64,000 bases of DNA from NCBI RefSeq assembly GCF_018069565.1, contig NZ_JAGPNL010000009.1, positions 1-64,000 on the forward strand. The letters run 5' to 3'. The stretch is from Streptomyces tagetis. GTDB lineage: Bacteria; Actinomycetota; Actinomycetes; Streptomycetales; Streptomycetaceae. Each line of letters begins with the position of its first letter. Within the stretch, counting starts at the first letter, position 1. The notes beneath the pieces are model-generated. The model made no database searches and had not been told where the DNA came from. It saw only the letters and a list, made by a program, of their open reading frames with translations. A program made the position numbers and the translations under genes. This document shows positions 26,711 to 33,925 of the stretch, piece by piece.

Positions 26711-27358
26711 TCACGGCTCGGGGCCGTCCCCGGGCTCCTCCTGGTACGTGTAGCGCTGTTCCTTCCAGGGGTCGCCGATGTTGTGGTAGCCGCGCTCCTC
26801 CCAGAAGCCGCGCCGGTCGGCGACCATGTACTCGACGCCGCGCACCCACTTCGGCCCCTTCCAGGCGTACAGGTGCGGGACGACCAGCCGGAGCGGGAAG
26901 CCGTGCTCGGCGGTGAGCAGCTCGCCCTCCTTGTGGGTGGCGAAGAGGGTGCGTTCGTCGGTGAAGTCGGAGAGCCGCAGGTTGGCGCTGTAGCCGTACT
27001 CCGCCCAGACCATCACGTGGGTGACGCCGGGGGCGGGCGGGGCGAGGTCGAGGACCGTGCGGGCGGGGACGCCGCCCCACTCGGAGCCGAGCATGCTGAA
27101 CTTCGTGACGCAGTGCAGGTCGGCCACGACCGTGGTGTAGGGCAGCGCCGTGAACTCCTCGTGGGTCCAGCGGTGCTTGCCGCCGTCGGCGGTGGCGCCG
27201 AAGACCCGGAAGTCCCAGCGCTCCGGGCGGAACCTGGGCACCGGGCCGTAGTGCGTGACCGGCCAGCCGCGCTGGAGGCGCTGACCGGGGGGAAGCTCGA
27301 ACGCCGGTGCTCCTTGCGTACCGCCTTCTCCCGTTTCGTGTCCCACCGGCTGACCCAT
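26711..27358 (-). CDS. Sulfite-oxidase-like molybdopterin enzyme
   Basis: This 215-residue protein consists of one oxidoreductase molybdopterin-binding domain. Cys83 in VADLHCVTKFSMLGSEWGGVP is the expected molybdenum ligand. Other family segments are HVMVWAEYGYSANL, EHGFPLRLVVPHLYAWKGPKWVRGVEYM and FWEERGYHNIGDPW. There is no signal peptide and no heme or dimerisation domain, so it is a minimal cytoplasmic member. The physiological substrate is unknown. The ATG at 27358 sits immediately after GGAGG, closer than usual; a GTG ten codons or fewer downstream is an alternative. Confidence 0.88.
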   Translation of the reverse strand: MGQPVGHETGEGGTQGAPAFELPPGQRLQRGWPVTHYGPVPRFRPERWDFRVFGATADGGKHRWTHEEFTALPYTTVVADLHCVTKFSMLGSEWGGVPARTVLDLAPPAPGVTHVMVWAEYGYSANLRLSDFTDERTLFATHKEGELLTAEHGFPLRLVVPHLYAWKGPKWVRGVEYMVADRRGFWEERGYHNIGDPWKEQRYTYQEEPGDGPEP

Positions 27359-27443
27359 GCCTCCATCCTGACAGACCGGGACCGATACCCCCGACCCGAC
27401 CGTCCTATTTTCGTTCAGACCGGCCCAACTCAGACTAAGCATG

Positions 27444-27470
27444 GACTTACTTACTAAGTGCAGACTTACT
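27444..27470. promoter_or_regulatory. Inverted and direct repeats upstream of bfr
   Basis: GACTTACT occurs at 27444-27451 and again at 27463-27470, 19 bases apart. ACTTA-N5-TAAGT forms an inverted repeat at 27445-27459. The segment is conspicuously AT-rich for this genome and lies 70-100 bases upstream of the bacterioferritin start, so it is likely to be promoter or operator DNA. It does not resemble the iron box found at bfd. Confidence 0.5.
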
Positions 27471-27540
27471 GGACGATCTTCCTCGGCGGTGCAATCATGC
27501 GGCGAAATCCGCCAGTTCCCGCCGGAAGGAGCCGCACCCG

Positions 27541-28059
27541 ATGCAGGGCGACCCCGAGGTCATCGAATTCCTCAACGAACAGCTCACCGCCGAGCTGACC
27601 GCGATCAACCAGTACTTCCTCCACTCGAAGCTCCAGGACCACAAGGGGTGGACCAAGCTCGCCTCGTACACGCGCTCGGAGTCCTTCGACGAGATGCGGC
27701 ACGCGGAGGTGCTCACGGACCGCATCCTGCTCCTGGACGGGCTCCCCAACTACCAGCGGCTCTTCCACGTACGGGTGGGCCAGACGGTGACCGAGATGTT
27801 CCGGGCCGACCGGGAGATCGAGGTCGAGGCCATCGACCGGCTGCGCCGCGGCATCGCCGTCATGCGCGCCAAGAACGACATCACGTCGGCCAACATCTTC
27901 GAGGCGATCCTCGCCGACGAGGAGCACCACATCGACTACCTCGACACCCAGCTCGAACTGATCGAGAAGCTGGGCGAGCCGCTCTACCTGTCGACGGTGA
28001 TCGAGCAGTCCCAGCCGGACGCCTCCGGACCGGGCACGGGCGGTTTCTCCACCCGCTGA
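27541..28059 (+). CDS. bfr: Bacterioferritin
   Basis: Bacterioferritin stores iron in a 24-subunit, heme-containing shell. The 172-residue protein has a complete ferroxidase centre (Glu18, Glu51, His54, Glu94, Glu127, His130) and the heme ligand Met52 in the segment FDEMRHAE. A short Gly/Ser tail extends past the usual 158 residues. The ATG at 27541 has a GGAAGGAG site. The gene converges with that of its ferredoxin partner, 70 bases away, which allows the two to be regulated in opposite directions. Confidence 0.96.
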   Translation: MQGDPEVIEFLNEQLTAELTAINQYFLHSKLQDHKGWTKLASYTRSESFDEMRHAEVLTDRILLLDGLPNYQRLFHVRVGQTVTEMFRADREIEVEAIDRLRRGIAVMRAKNDITSANIFEAILADEEHHIDYLDTQLELIEKLGEPLYLSTVIEQSQPDASGPGTGGFSTR

Positions 28060-28129
28060 GCCGGCGCCCGCGACGGGCGGGGGCGAACGCCCCGGCCGGG
28101 CCGGGCGGCAGCCCGGTCGTCGCGGCCGG

Positions 28130-28402
28130 TCAGGCGGCCCTGGGCAGGCCGGGGATCACGGGCGCCCCGGGGACCCCGGGCGTCCCGGGCAGTTCGGCGA
28201 GGACCGCCGTGCGCCCCTCGTCGATCAGCTCGCGGCGGGGGCAGGCCCCCCGGCCCAGCAGCGCCTGGATGCGCCGCACGCAGCCGCCGCAGTCGGTGCC
28301 CGCCTTGCAGGCGGAGGCGATCTGCCGGGGCGTGCACGCGCCGGCCTCCGCGTGGGACCTCACCTGCTCCTCGGTCACGCCGAAGCAGCTACAGACGAAC
28401 AC
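28130..28402 (-). CDS. bfd: Bacterioferritin-associated ferredoxin
   Basis: Bfd reduces ferric iron inside bacterioferritin so that it can be released. The 90-residue protein has the [2Fe-2S] ligands Cys4, Cys6, Cys38 and Cys41 (MFVCSCFGVTEEQV, then DCGGCVRRI). A Pro/Gly-rich tail of about 20 residues is additional to the core fold. The GTG at 28402 follows GGGAGGTGA. An iron-box sequence lies 70-88 bases upstream of the start, so expression should rise in iron starvation. Confidence 0.92.
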   Translation of the reverse strand: MFVCSCFGVTEEQVRSHAEAGACTPRQIASACKAGTDCGGCVRRIQALLGRGACPRRELIDEGRTAVLAELPGTPGVPGAPVIPGLPRAA

Positions 28403-28471
28403 GCGGGGTCACCTCCCGGCAGGGGTCCAGGGCCGTGCCGTGCCGACGGACCGGAGGACCCGGCGTGTCGG

Positions 28472-28490
28472 TGAGGCAAACCTAACCTTA
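28472..28490 (-). promoter_or_regulatory. Iron box (DmdR1/IdeR-type operator) of bfd
   Basis: Read on the minus strand the sequence is TAAGGTTAGGTTTGCCTCA. It matches the streptomycete iron box TTAGGTTAGGCTCACCTAA at 14 of 19 positions, with the left half nearly intact. It sits 70-88 bases upstream of the bfd start, a normal position for a promoter operator. Confidence 0.75.
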
Positions 28491-28519
28491 CCCATGGCCC
28501 CGGTGGGGCAAAAGCGTGG

Positions 28520-28549
28520 GGGGCGCGGATCGGGTGTGATCCGCGCCCC
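28520..28549 (-). terminator. Hairpin terminator of aroH
   Basis: GGGGCGCGGATC (28520-28531) pairs perfectly with GATCCGCGCCCC (28538-28549) around a 6-base loop, about 35 bases after the aroH stop on the minus strand. Confidence 0.8.
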
Positions 28550-28583
28550 AATACGTCCGGTACGCGCCCGTGCGGGCGGTCCG

Positions 28584-29939
28584 TCACTGGTCCCGGTACA
28601 TCTCCGCGACCAGGAAGGCGAGGTCCAGCGACTGGCTGCGGTTGAGCCGCGGGTCGCAGGCCGTCTCGTAGCGCTGGTGCAGGTCGTCGACGAAGATCTC
28701 GTCGCCGCCGCCCACGCACTCGGTGACGTCGTCGCCGGTCAGCTCGACGTGGATGCCGCCCGGGTGGGTGCCGAGCGCCTTGTGCACCTCGAAGAAGCCC
28801 TTGACCTCGTCGAGCACGTCGTCGAAGCGGCGGGTCTTGTGCCCGGAGGCCGCCTCGAAGGTGTTGCCGTGCATCGGGTCGGTCACCCAGGCGACGGTGG
28901 CACCGGAGGCGGTGACCTTCTCGACCAGCTCGGGGAGCCGGTCGCGGATCTTGTCCGCGCCCATCCGGACGATGAAGGTCAGCCGGCCCGGCTCGCGCTC
29001 GGGGTCCAGGCGCTCGATGTACTGGAGCGCCTCCTCGGCCGTCGTCGTCGGGCCGAGCTTGATGCCGATCGGGTTGCGGATCTTCGCCGCGAACTCGATG
29101 TGCGCGTGGTCGAACTGCCGGGTGCGCTCGCCGATCCACACCATGTGCGCGGAGGTGTCGTAGAGCTGCCCGGTGCGGGAGTCCACGCGGGTGAGCGCCG
29201 ACTCGTAGTCGAGCAGCAGCGCCTCGTGGGAGGCGAAGAACTCGACGGTCTTGAACTCCTCCGGGTCGGTGCCGCAGGCCCGCATGAAGTTCAGCGCGTT
29301 GTCGATCTCCCGGGCGAGCTGCTCGTAGCGCTGGCCGGAGGGCGAGGACTTCACGAAGTCCTGGTTCCAGGCGTGCACCTGGCGCAGGTCGGCGTAGCCG
29401 CCGGTGGTGAAGGCGCGCACCAGGTTCAGCGTGGAGGCCGAGGCGTGGTACATGCGCTTCAGCCGCTCGGGGTCCGGGACGCGGGCCGCCTCGGTGAAGT
29501 CGAAGCCGTTGACCGAGTCGCCGCGGTAGGTCGGCAGGGTCACGCCGTCGCGGGTCTCGGTCGGCTTGGAGCGCGGCTTGGAGTACTGGCCGGCGATCCG
29601 GCCCACCTTCACCACGGGCACCGACGCCGCGTAGGTGAGGACGGCGCCCATCTGGAGCAGGGTCTTGAGCTTGGCCCGGATGTGCTCGGCGGACACGGCG
29701 TCGAAGGACTCCGCGCAGTCGCCGCCCTGGAGCAGGAACGCCTCTCCCCGGGCGACCGCGGCCATGCGCGCGCGCAGTTGGTCGCACTCGCCGGCGAAGA
29801 CCAGCGGCGGATACGTTTCCAGCTCGGCGATCACATCGCGCAGAGCCTCGGCATCCGGGTACTCGGGCTGCTGCGCCGCGGGCAGGTTTCGCCATGTCGC
29901 CTGAGCGGCGACGCTTCGAGAATCAGCGTTCACGGTCAC
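28584..29939 (-). CDS. aroH: 3-deoxy-D-arabino-heptulosonate 7-phosphate synthase, class II
   Basis: This enzyme condenses phosphoenolpyruvate and erythrose 4-phosphate, the first step of the shikimate pathway. The 451-residue product has class II (plant/actinobacterial) motifs: LLQGGDCAESFD, GRIAGQYSKPRS, YRGDSVNGFDF, HASASTLNLVRAF, IGERTRQFDHAHIEF, GIKLGPTT, VTDPMHGNT and GGIHVELTGDDVTECVGG. The GTG at 29939 has TACTGT seven bases upstream and no ribosome site, so it is probably leaderless. It is divergent from the trp leader and anthranilate synthase gene, which links entry to and exit from chorismate. Confidence 0.95.
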   Translation of the reverse strand: MTVNADSRSVAAQATWRNLPAAQQPEYPDAEALRDVIAELETYPPLVFAGECDQLRARMAAVARGEAFLLQGGDCAESFDAVSAEHIRAKLKTLLQMGAVLTYAASVPVVKVGRIAGQYSKPRSKPTETRDGVTLPTYRGDSVNGFDFTEAARVPDPERLKRMYHASASTLNLVRAFTTGGYADLRQVHAWNQDFVKSSPSGQRYEQLAREIDNALNFMRACGTDPEEFKTVEFFASHEALLLDYESALTRVDSRTGQLYDTSAHMVWIGERTRQFDHAHIEFAAKIRNPIGIKLGPTTTAEEALQYIERLDPEREPGRLTFIVRMGADKIRDRLPELVEKVTASGATVAWVTDPMHGNTFEAASGHKTRRFDDVLDEVKGFFEVHKALGTHPGGIHVELTGDDVTECVGGGDEIFVDDLHQRYETACDPRLNRSQSLDLAFLVAEMYRDQ

Positions 29940-30046
29940 GCGCCCCACAGTACGCGGTCGGTCCGGGTCCCCCCGGCCTCGCTCAGTGGGTGAGACGGTT
30001 TGTCCGGTCTCCCCCGGCCGGCCGCGGGTCGTGTACCGTGCCTGCC

Positions 30047-30103
30047 ATGTTCGCGCACTCGACCCGCACCTGGTGGTGGACCGCCCTCCCGGCGGCCCGC
30101 TGA
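30047..30103 (+). CDS. trpL: trp leader peptide
   Basis: An 18-residue peptide MFAHSTRTWWWTALPAAR contains three consecutive tryptophan codons. There is no ribosome site; TACCGT ends seven bases before the ATG, so the transcript probably starts at the ATG itself. It is followed at once by a terminator hairpin and then the anthranilate synthase gene, the arrangement of a transcription attenuator. Ribosome stalling at the Trp codons should favour readthrough when tryptophanyl-tRNA is scarce. Confidence 0.93.
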   Translation: MFAHSTRTWWWTALPAAR

Positions 30104-30124
30104 CCGCGCGTACCCGAGACGCCG

Positions 30125-30158
30125 CGAAGGCCGCCCGAGGGGCGGCCTTCGGTGTTTT
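30125..30158 (+). terminator. trp attenuator terminator
   Basis: The arms at 30125-30136 and 30140-30151 form an 11-12 bp stem with a 3-base loop, followed by GTGTTTT. It lies 21 bases after the leader peptide stop and 80 bases before the anthranilate synthase start. The oligo-T tail is unusual for this GC-rich genome and supports an intrinsic terminator. Confidence 0.9.
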
Positions 30159-30237
30159 CCGCACCGGTGCGCGAGCGGCCGTCCCTCTCCCCCTCCCCCG
30201 GCTCCCCGAGCCGGCGAGACCGAGAAGGACCGGACCC

Positions 30238-32178
30238 ATGACGCTGCCCGCCCTGCCCGACCTGCGCGCCCTGACCGGCGATCCCCGCCCCTTCGCCCTG
30301 CTCCAGCGGCGCACCCCGGGCCGCGACCACGACACCGTCGAGCTGCTGATCGGCCCCGTCACCGCCTGCGAGCGGCTGTCCGAGCTGCCCGACGAGGGGC
30401 TGGCACTGGTCCCGTTCCGCCAGATCCGCGAGCGCGGCTTCGACGTCCGCGACGACGGCACGCCGCTGCTGGTCCTGACCCCCGAGGAGCGGTACGAGAT
30501 CCCGCTCGGCGAGGCCCTGGACCGGCTCCCCGCGCACGAGGTCCGGGTGACGGACGGCGGCTTCGACGTGGACGACGAGGAGTACGCGCGGACCGTCGGC
30601 CGGGTGCTGGCGGAGGAGATCGGGCGGGGCGAGGGCGCCAACTTCGTGATCCGGCGGACCTACGAGGGGCTCGTCCCCGGCTTCGGGCGGGCCGACGCGC
30701 TGGCCCTGTTCCGGCGGCTGCTGGAGGGCGAGCGGGGCGCGTACTGGACGTTCGTCGTGCACACCGGGGCGGCGGCGGGCGGGCGCACGCTGGTCGGCGC
30801 GAGCCCCGAGGTCCATGTGCGCATGTCGGGCGGGACCGTGGTGATGAACCCCATCAGCGGCACCTACCGCTACCCCGACGGAGGCCCCACCCCGGAGCAC
30901 CTGCTGCGCTTCCTCGCCGACGGCAAGGAGATCGAGGAGCTGTCGATGGTCGTCGACGAGGAGCTGAAGATGATGTGCACCGTGGGCGACCGGGGCGGGG
31001 TGGTGGTCGGCCCCCGGCTGAAGGAGATGGCGCACCTCGCGCACACCGAGTACGAACTGCGCGGCCGGTCCTCGCTGGACGTGCGCGAGGTGCTGCGGGA
31101 GACGATGTTCGCGGCGACGGTCACCGGCTCGCCGGTGCAGAACGCCTGCCGGGTCATCGAGCGGCACGAGAGCGGCGGACGCGGCTACTACGCGGGCGCC
31201 CTGGCCCTGCTCGGCCGCTCCGAGGAGACCGGCGCCGACGGGACGGACACCGGCACCGGGGCGCAGACCCTGGACTCCCCCATCCTCATCCGCACCGCCG
31301 ACATCGACGCCGGCGGACGGCTGCGGGTGCCGGTCGGCGCCACGCTGGTCCGCGGCTCCGACCCGGCCGGCGAGGTGGCCGAGACCCACGCCAAGGCGGC
31401 CGGGGTGCTGGCCGCGCTGGGCGTGCGGCCCGCGCGGCCCCGGGCGGAGGCACGGCGGCCCCGGCTCGCCGACGACCCCCGCGTCCGGGCGGCGCTGGAC
31501 GGGCGCCGGGCCGCGCTGGCCCCGTTCTGGCTGCGGATGCAGGAGCCGGCCAGGACCTCGGCGGGGCACGCCCTGGTGGTCGACGGGGAGGACACCTTCA
31601 CGGCGATGCTCGCGCACCTGCTGCGCACCTGCGGGTACGCGGTCGACGTGCTGCGCCACGACGCGCCGGGGCTGCGCGAGGCGGTCCTGCGGCACGAGGG
31701 CCCCGTGGTGCTGGGACCGGGCCCCGGCGACCCGGCCGACGCAGCCGACCCCAAGATGCGGCGGCTGCGCTCGCTCGCCGCCGACCTGGTCCGCGGCCAC
31801 CGGCACGGCGTGCTCGGCGTCTGTCTCGGGCACGAGATGATCGCGGCCGGGCTGGGCCTGGAGCTGGTGCGCAAGGCGGTGCCCTTCCAGGGGGCGCAGA
31901 CGGAGATCGGCCTCTTCGGGCGGCGGGAGACCGTCGGCTTCTACAACAGCTTCGTGGCCCGCTGCGACGACGAGTCGCTGCGGGAGCTGGGCGCGCGGGG
32001 CGTCGAGGTGAGCCGCTCGGCCTCCGGTGAGGTGCACGCGCTGCGCGGGCCCGGTTTCGCCGGGGTGCAGTTCCACCCGGAGTCGGTGCTGACGCTGAAC
32101 GGTCCGGCGATCGTGCGGGAGCTGGCCGGTCAGCTCCGCGGCACGAGGACGTTCTCCGAGCGGCGTCCCGCGCGGTAG
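30238..32178 (+). CDS. trpE: Fused anthranilate synthase (TrpE-TrpG type)
   Basis: The 646-residue protein fuses a chorismate-utilising component I (about residues 1-420) with a glutamine amidotransferase component II (about 440-640). Component I shows NPISGTYRYPDGG, VDEELKMMC and ATVTGSPVQNACRVI. Component II has the nucleophile in GVLGVCLGHEMIAAGLGL and the His-Glu pair in GVQFHPESVL. This layout is shared by streptomycete anthranilate synthases and by PhzE-like ADIC synthases. The trp attenuator argues for tryptophan synthesis. ATG at 30238 with AAGGA upstream. The 3' end overlaps the convergent dehydrogenase gene by 49 bases. Confidence 0.92.
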   Translation: MTLPALPDLRALTGDPRPFALLQRRTPGRDHDTVELLIGPVTACERLSELPDEGLALVPFRQIRERGFDVRDDGTPLLVLTPEERYEIPLGEALDRLPAHEVRVTDGGFDVDDEEYARTVGRVLAEEIGRGEGANFVIRRTYEGLVPGFGRADALALFRRLLEGERGAYWTFVVHTGAAAGGRTLVGASPEVHVRMSGGTVVMNPISGTYRYPDGGPTPEHLLRFLADGKEIEELSMVVDEELKMMCTVGDRGGVVVGPRLKEMAHLAHTEYELRGRSSLDVREVLRETMFAATVTGSPVQNACRVIERHESGGRGYYAGALALLGRSEETGADGTDTGTGAQTLDSPILIRTADIDAGGRLRVPVGATLVRGSDPAGEVAETHAKAAGVLAALGVRPARPRAEARRPRLADDPRVRAALDGRRAALAPFWLRMQEPARTSAGHALVVDGEDTFTAMLAHLLRTCGYAVDVLRHDAPGLREAVLRHEGPVVLGPGPGDPADAADPKMRRLRSLAADLVRGHRHGVLGVCLGHEMIAAGLGLELVRKAVPFQGAQTEIGLFGRRETVGFYNSFVARCDDESLRELGARGVEVSRSASGEVHALRGPGFAGVQFHPESVLTLNGPAIVRELAGQLRGTRTFSERRPAR

Positions 32179-33125
32179 TCGAGGACGTTGCGCACGGTGG
32201 TGTCGACGATCTGCCCGACGGCCTCGCGGGTGTAGTACGCCTGGTGCGAGGTGACCAGGACGTTCGGGAAGGTGATGAGGCGGGCCAGGGTGTCGTCCTC
32301 GATGGCCTCCAGGGACCGGTCGAAGAAGAACAGGCCCGCCTCCGCCTCGTACACGTCCAGGCCGACGCCGGTGAAGCGGCCCGCGCGCAGCTCGCCGACG
32401 AGGGCGGCGGTGTCGATCAGGCCGCCGCGGCTGGAGTTGACCAGGATCGCGTCGTCGCGCATCGACTTCAGCGCGGCGGCGTCGATCAGGTGCAGGGTCT
32501 CGGGCAGCAGCGGGACGTGCAGGCTGATCAGGTCGGAGGTGGCGAGCAGTTCCTCGCGGGGGACGTAGCGCATGCCGAGGGCGAGGCACTCCGGGTTCTC
32601 GGCGACGTCCCAGCCGAGCAGTTCCATGCCGAAGCCGTGCGCGATGCGGGCGAAGGCGGCCCCGATCCGGCCGGTGCCGAGGATGCCCGCGGTGCGGCCG
32701 TGCAGATCGCGGCCGAGGAGTCCGTGCAGCCGGAAGTCGAAGTCGCGGGTGCGGGTGGAGGCCCGCACGATCCGCCGGTTGACGGCCATGGCGAGGGTCC
32801 AGGCGAACTCGGCGACCGCGTACGGGGAGTAGGTGGTGACCCGGGCGATGGTGAGGCCGAGGCGTTCGGCCGCGTCCAGGTCGATGTTGTTGAAGCCGGT
32901 GGAGCGCTGGGCGACCATGCGGGTCCCGCCGGCCGCGAGGACCTCCAGGACGGGGGTGCCGAGGTCGGCGTTGACGCTGGTGGAGATGGCCTCGTGGCCG
33001 GCCGCGATGGGGGCGGTGTCCTCGTTGAGGAAGACGTCCAGGCAGTGGACGTCGAAGTGGCCGGCGAAGGCCCGTTCGATGAGAGGTTGTTCGTCGGCCT
33101 GGACGCCGAAGGCCAGGATCTCCAT
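32130..33125 (-). CDS. D-2-hydroxyacid dehydrogenase (D-lactate dehydrogenase-like)
   Basis: This 331-residue NAD-dependent enzyme resembles fermentative D-lactate dehydrogenase LdhA. The NAD motif is GILGTGRIGAAFARIAHGFG near residues 148-167. The catalytic triad is Arg in NSSRGGLIDT, Glu in DVYEAEAG and His in TSHQAYYT. The length is standard. The ATG at 33125 has GGGAG upstream. Its last 16 codons overlap the end of the anthranilate synthase gene on the opposite strand. The substrate is inferred from the family only. Confidence 0.9.
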   Translation of the reverse strand: MEILAFGVQADEQPLIERAFAGHFDVHCLDVFLNEDTAPIAAGHEAISTSVNADLGTPVLEVLAAGGTRMVAQRSTGFNNIDLDAAERLGLTIARVTTYSPYAVAEFAWTLAMAVNRRIVRASTRTRDFDFRLHGLLGRDLHGRTAGILGTGRIGAAFARIAHGFGMELLGWDVAENPECLALGMRYVPREELLATSDLISLHVPLLPETLHLIDAAALKSMRDDAILVNSSRGGLIDTAALVGELRAGRFTGVGLDVYEAEAGLFFFDRSLEAIEDDTLARLITFPNVLVTSHQAYYTREAVGQIVDTTVRNVLDYRAGRRSENVLVPRS

Positions 33126-33247
33126 GACCGCTCCCGTGTGAGGACCGCTTTCCGTTCCGCCGGGCCCGGCCACCCGGGGGCGCCGGACCCGGGCCCGAAT
33201 ATACGGCCGCCGCGCCGCCCCGCGCGGAAGAACGGCGGGGCGGGGCG

Positions 33248-33925
33248 TCAGCCGTCGTCGAGGCCGCGCTCTATCGCGTACCGCACCAGCTCCACCCGGT
33301 TGTGCAACTGGAGCTTGCCCAGGGTGTTCTGGACGTGGTTCTGCACGGTGCGGTGGGAGATGACGAGGCGTTCGGCGATCTGCTTGTAGCTCAGCCCCTT
33401 GGCGACCAGCCGCAGGACCTCGGTCTCGCGGTCGGTGAGCCGGGGGGCGCCCGGGGCGCCCGTGTCGGGGGCGGGCGCCGGCTCGGAGGCGAGGCGCCGG
33501 TACTCGCCGAGGACGAGTCCGGCCAGGCCCGGGGTGAAGACCGGGTCGCCGTCGGCGGTGCGGCGCACGGCGTCCTGGAGTTCCCGGGTGGACGCCGACT
33601 TGAGCAGGTATCCGGTGGCGCCGGACTTGACGGCCTCCAGCACGTCGGCGTGCTCCCCGCTCGCCGACAGCACCAGGACGCGGACCGCGGGGTCGGCGCC
33701 GACGACCTCCTTGCAGACCTGGACACCGGGCTTGCCGGGCAGGTTGAGGTCGAGGACGAGGACGTCCGGCGTGGTGGCGCGGGCCCGGCGCACCGCCTGT
33801 TCGCCGTCGCCCGCGGTGGCGACCACCTCGAAGCCGGACTCGGCCAGGTCCCGGGCGACCGCGTCGCGCCACATCGGATGGTCGTCGACCACCATCACCC
33901 TGATCGGTCCCTGTCGTTCACTCAT
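33248..33925 (-). CDS. macR: NarL-type response regulator MacR
   Basis: The 225-residue regulator has a receiver domain (acidic pair in VMVVDDHP, phospho-acceptor Asp59 in VLVLDLNLPG, conserved Lys in YLLKSAST) and a LuxR-type helix-turn-helix (about residues 158-222: LTDRETEVLRLVAKGLSYKQIAERLVISHRTVQNHVQNTLGKL). The start overlaps the kinase stop by 8 bases. Position and sequence match the MacR/MacS pair as I remember it from S. coelicolor (SCO2120/SCO2121), which controls membrane-protein genes through a TGAGTAC-N2-GTACTCA site; such a site is at 14504-14519. Confidence 0.88.
   Translation of the reverse strand: MSERQGPIRVMVVDDHPMWRDAVARDLAESGFEVVATAGDGEQAVRRARATTPDVLVLDLNLPGKPGVQVCKEVVGADPAVRVLVLSASGEHADVLEAVKSGATGYLLKSASTRELQDAVRRTADGDPVFTPGLAGLVLGEYRRLASEPAPAPDTGAPGAPRLTDRETEVLRLVAKGLSYKQIAERLVISHRTVQNHVQNTLGKLQLHNRVELVRYAIERGLDDG

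Noticed and set aside
26669..26740. Terminator between endonuclease IV and the sulfite-oxidase-like gene
   Set aside because: The inverted repeat is imperfect and runs into the coding region of the second gene; not strong enough to call.
30238..32178. PhzE-type ADIC synthase of a phenazine pathway
   Set aside because: The fused layout fits both, but the trp leader peptide and attenuator and the lack of phz genes point to tryptophan synthesis.
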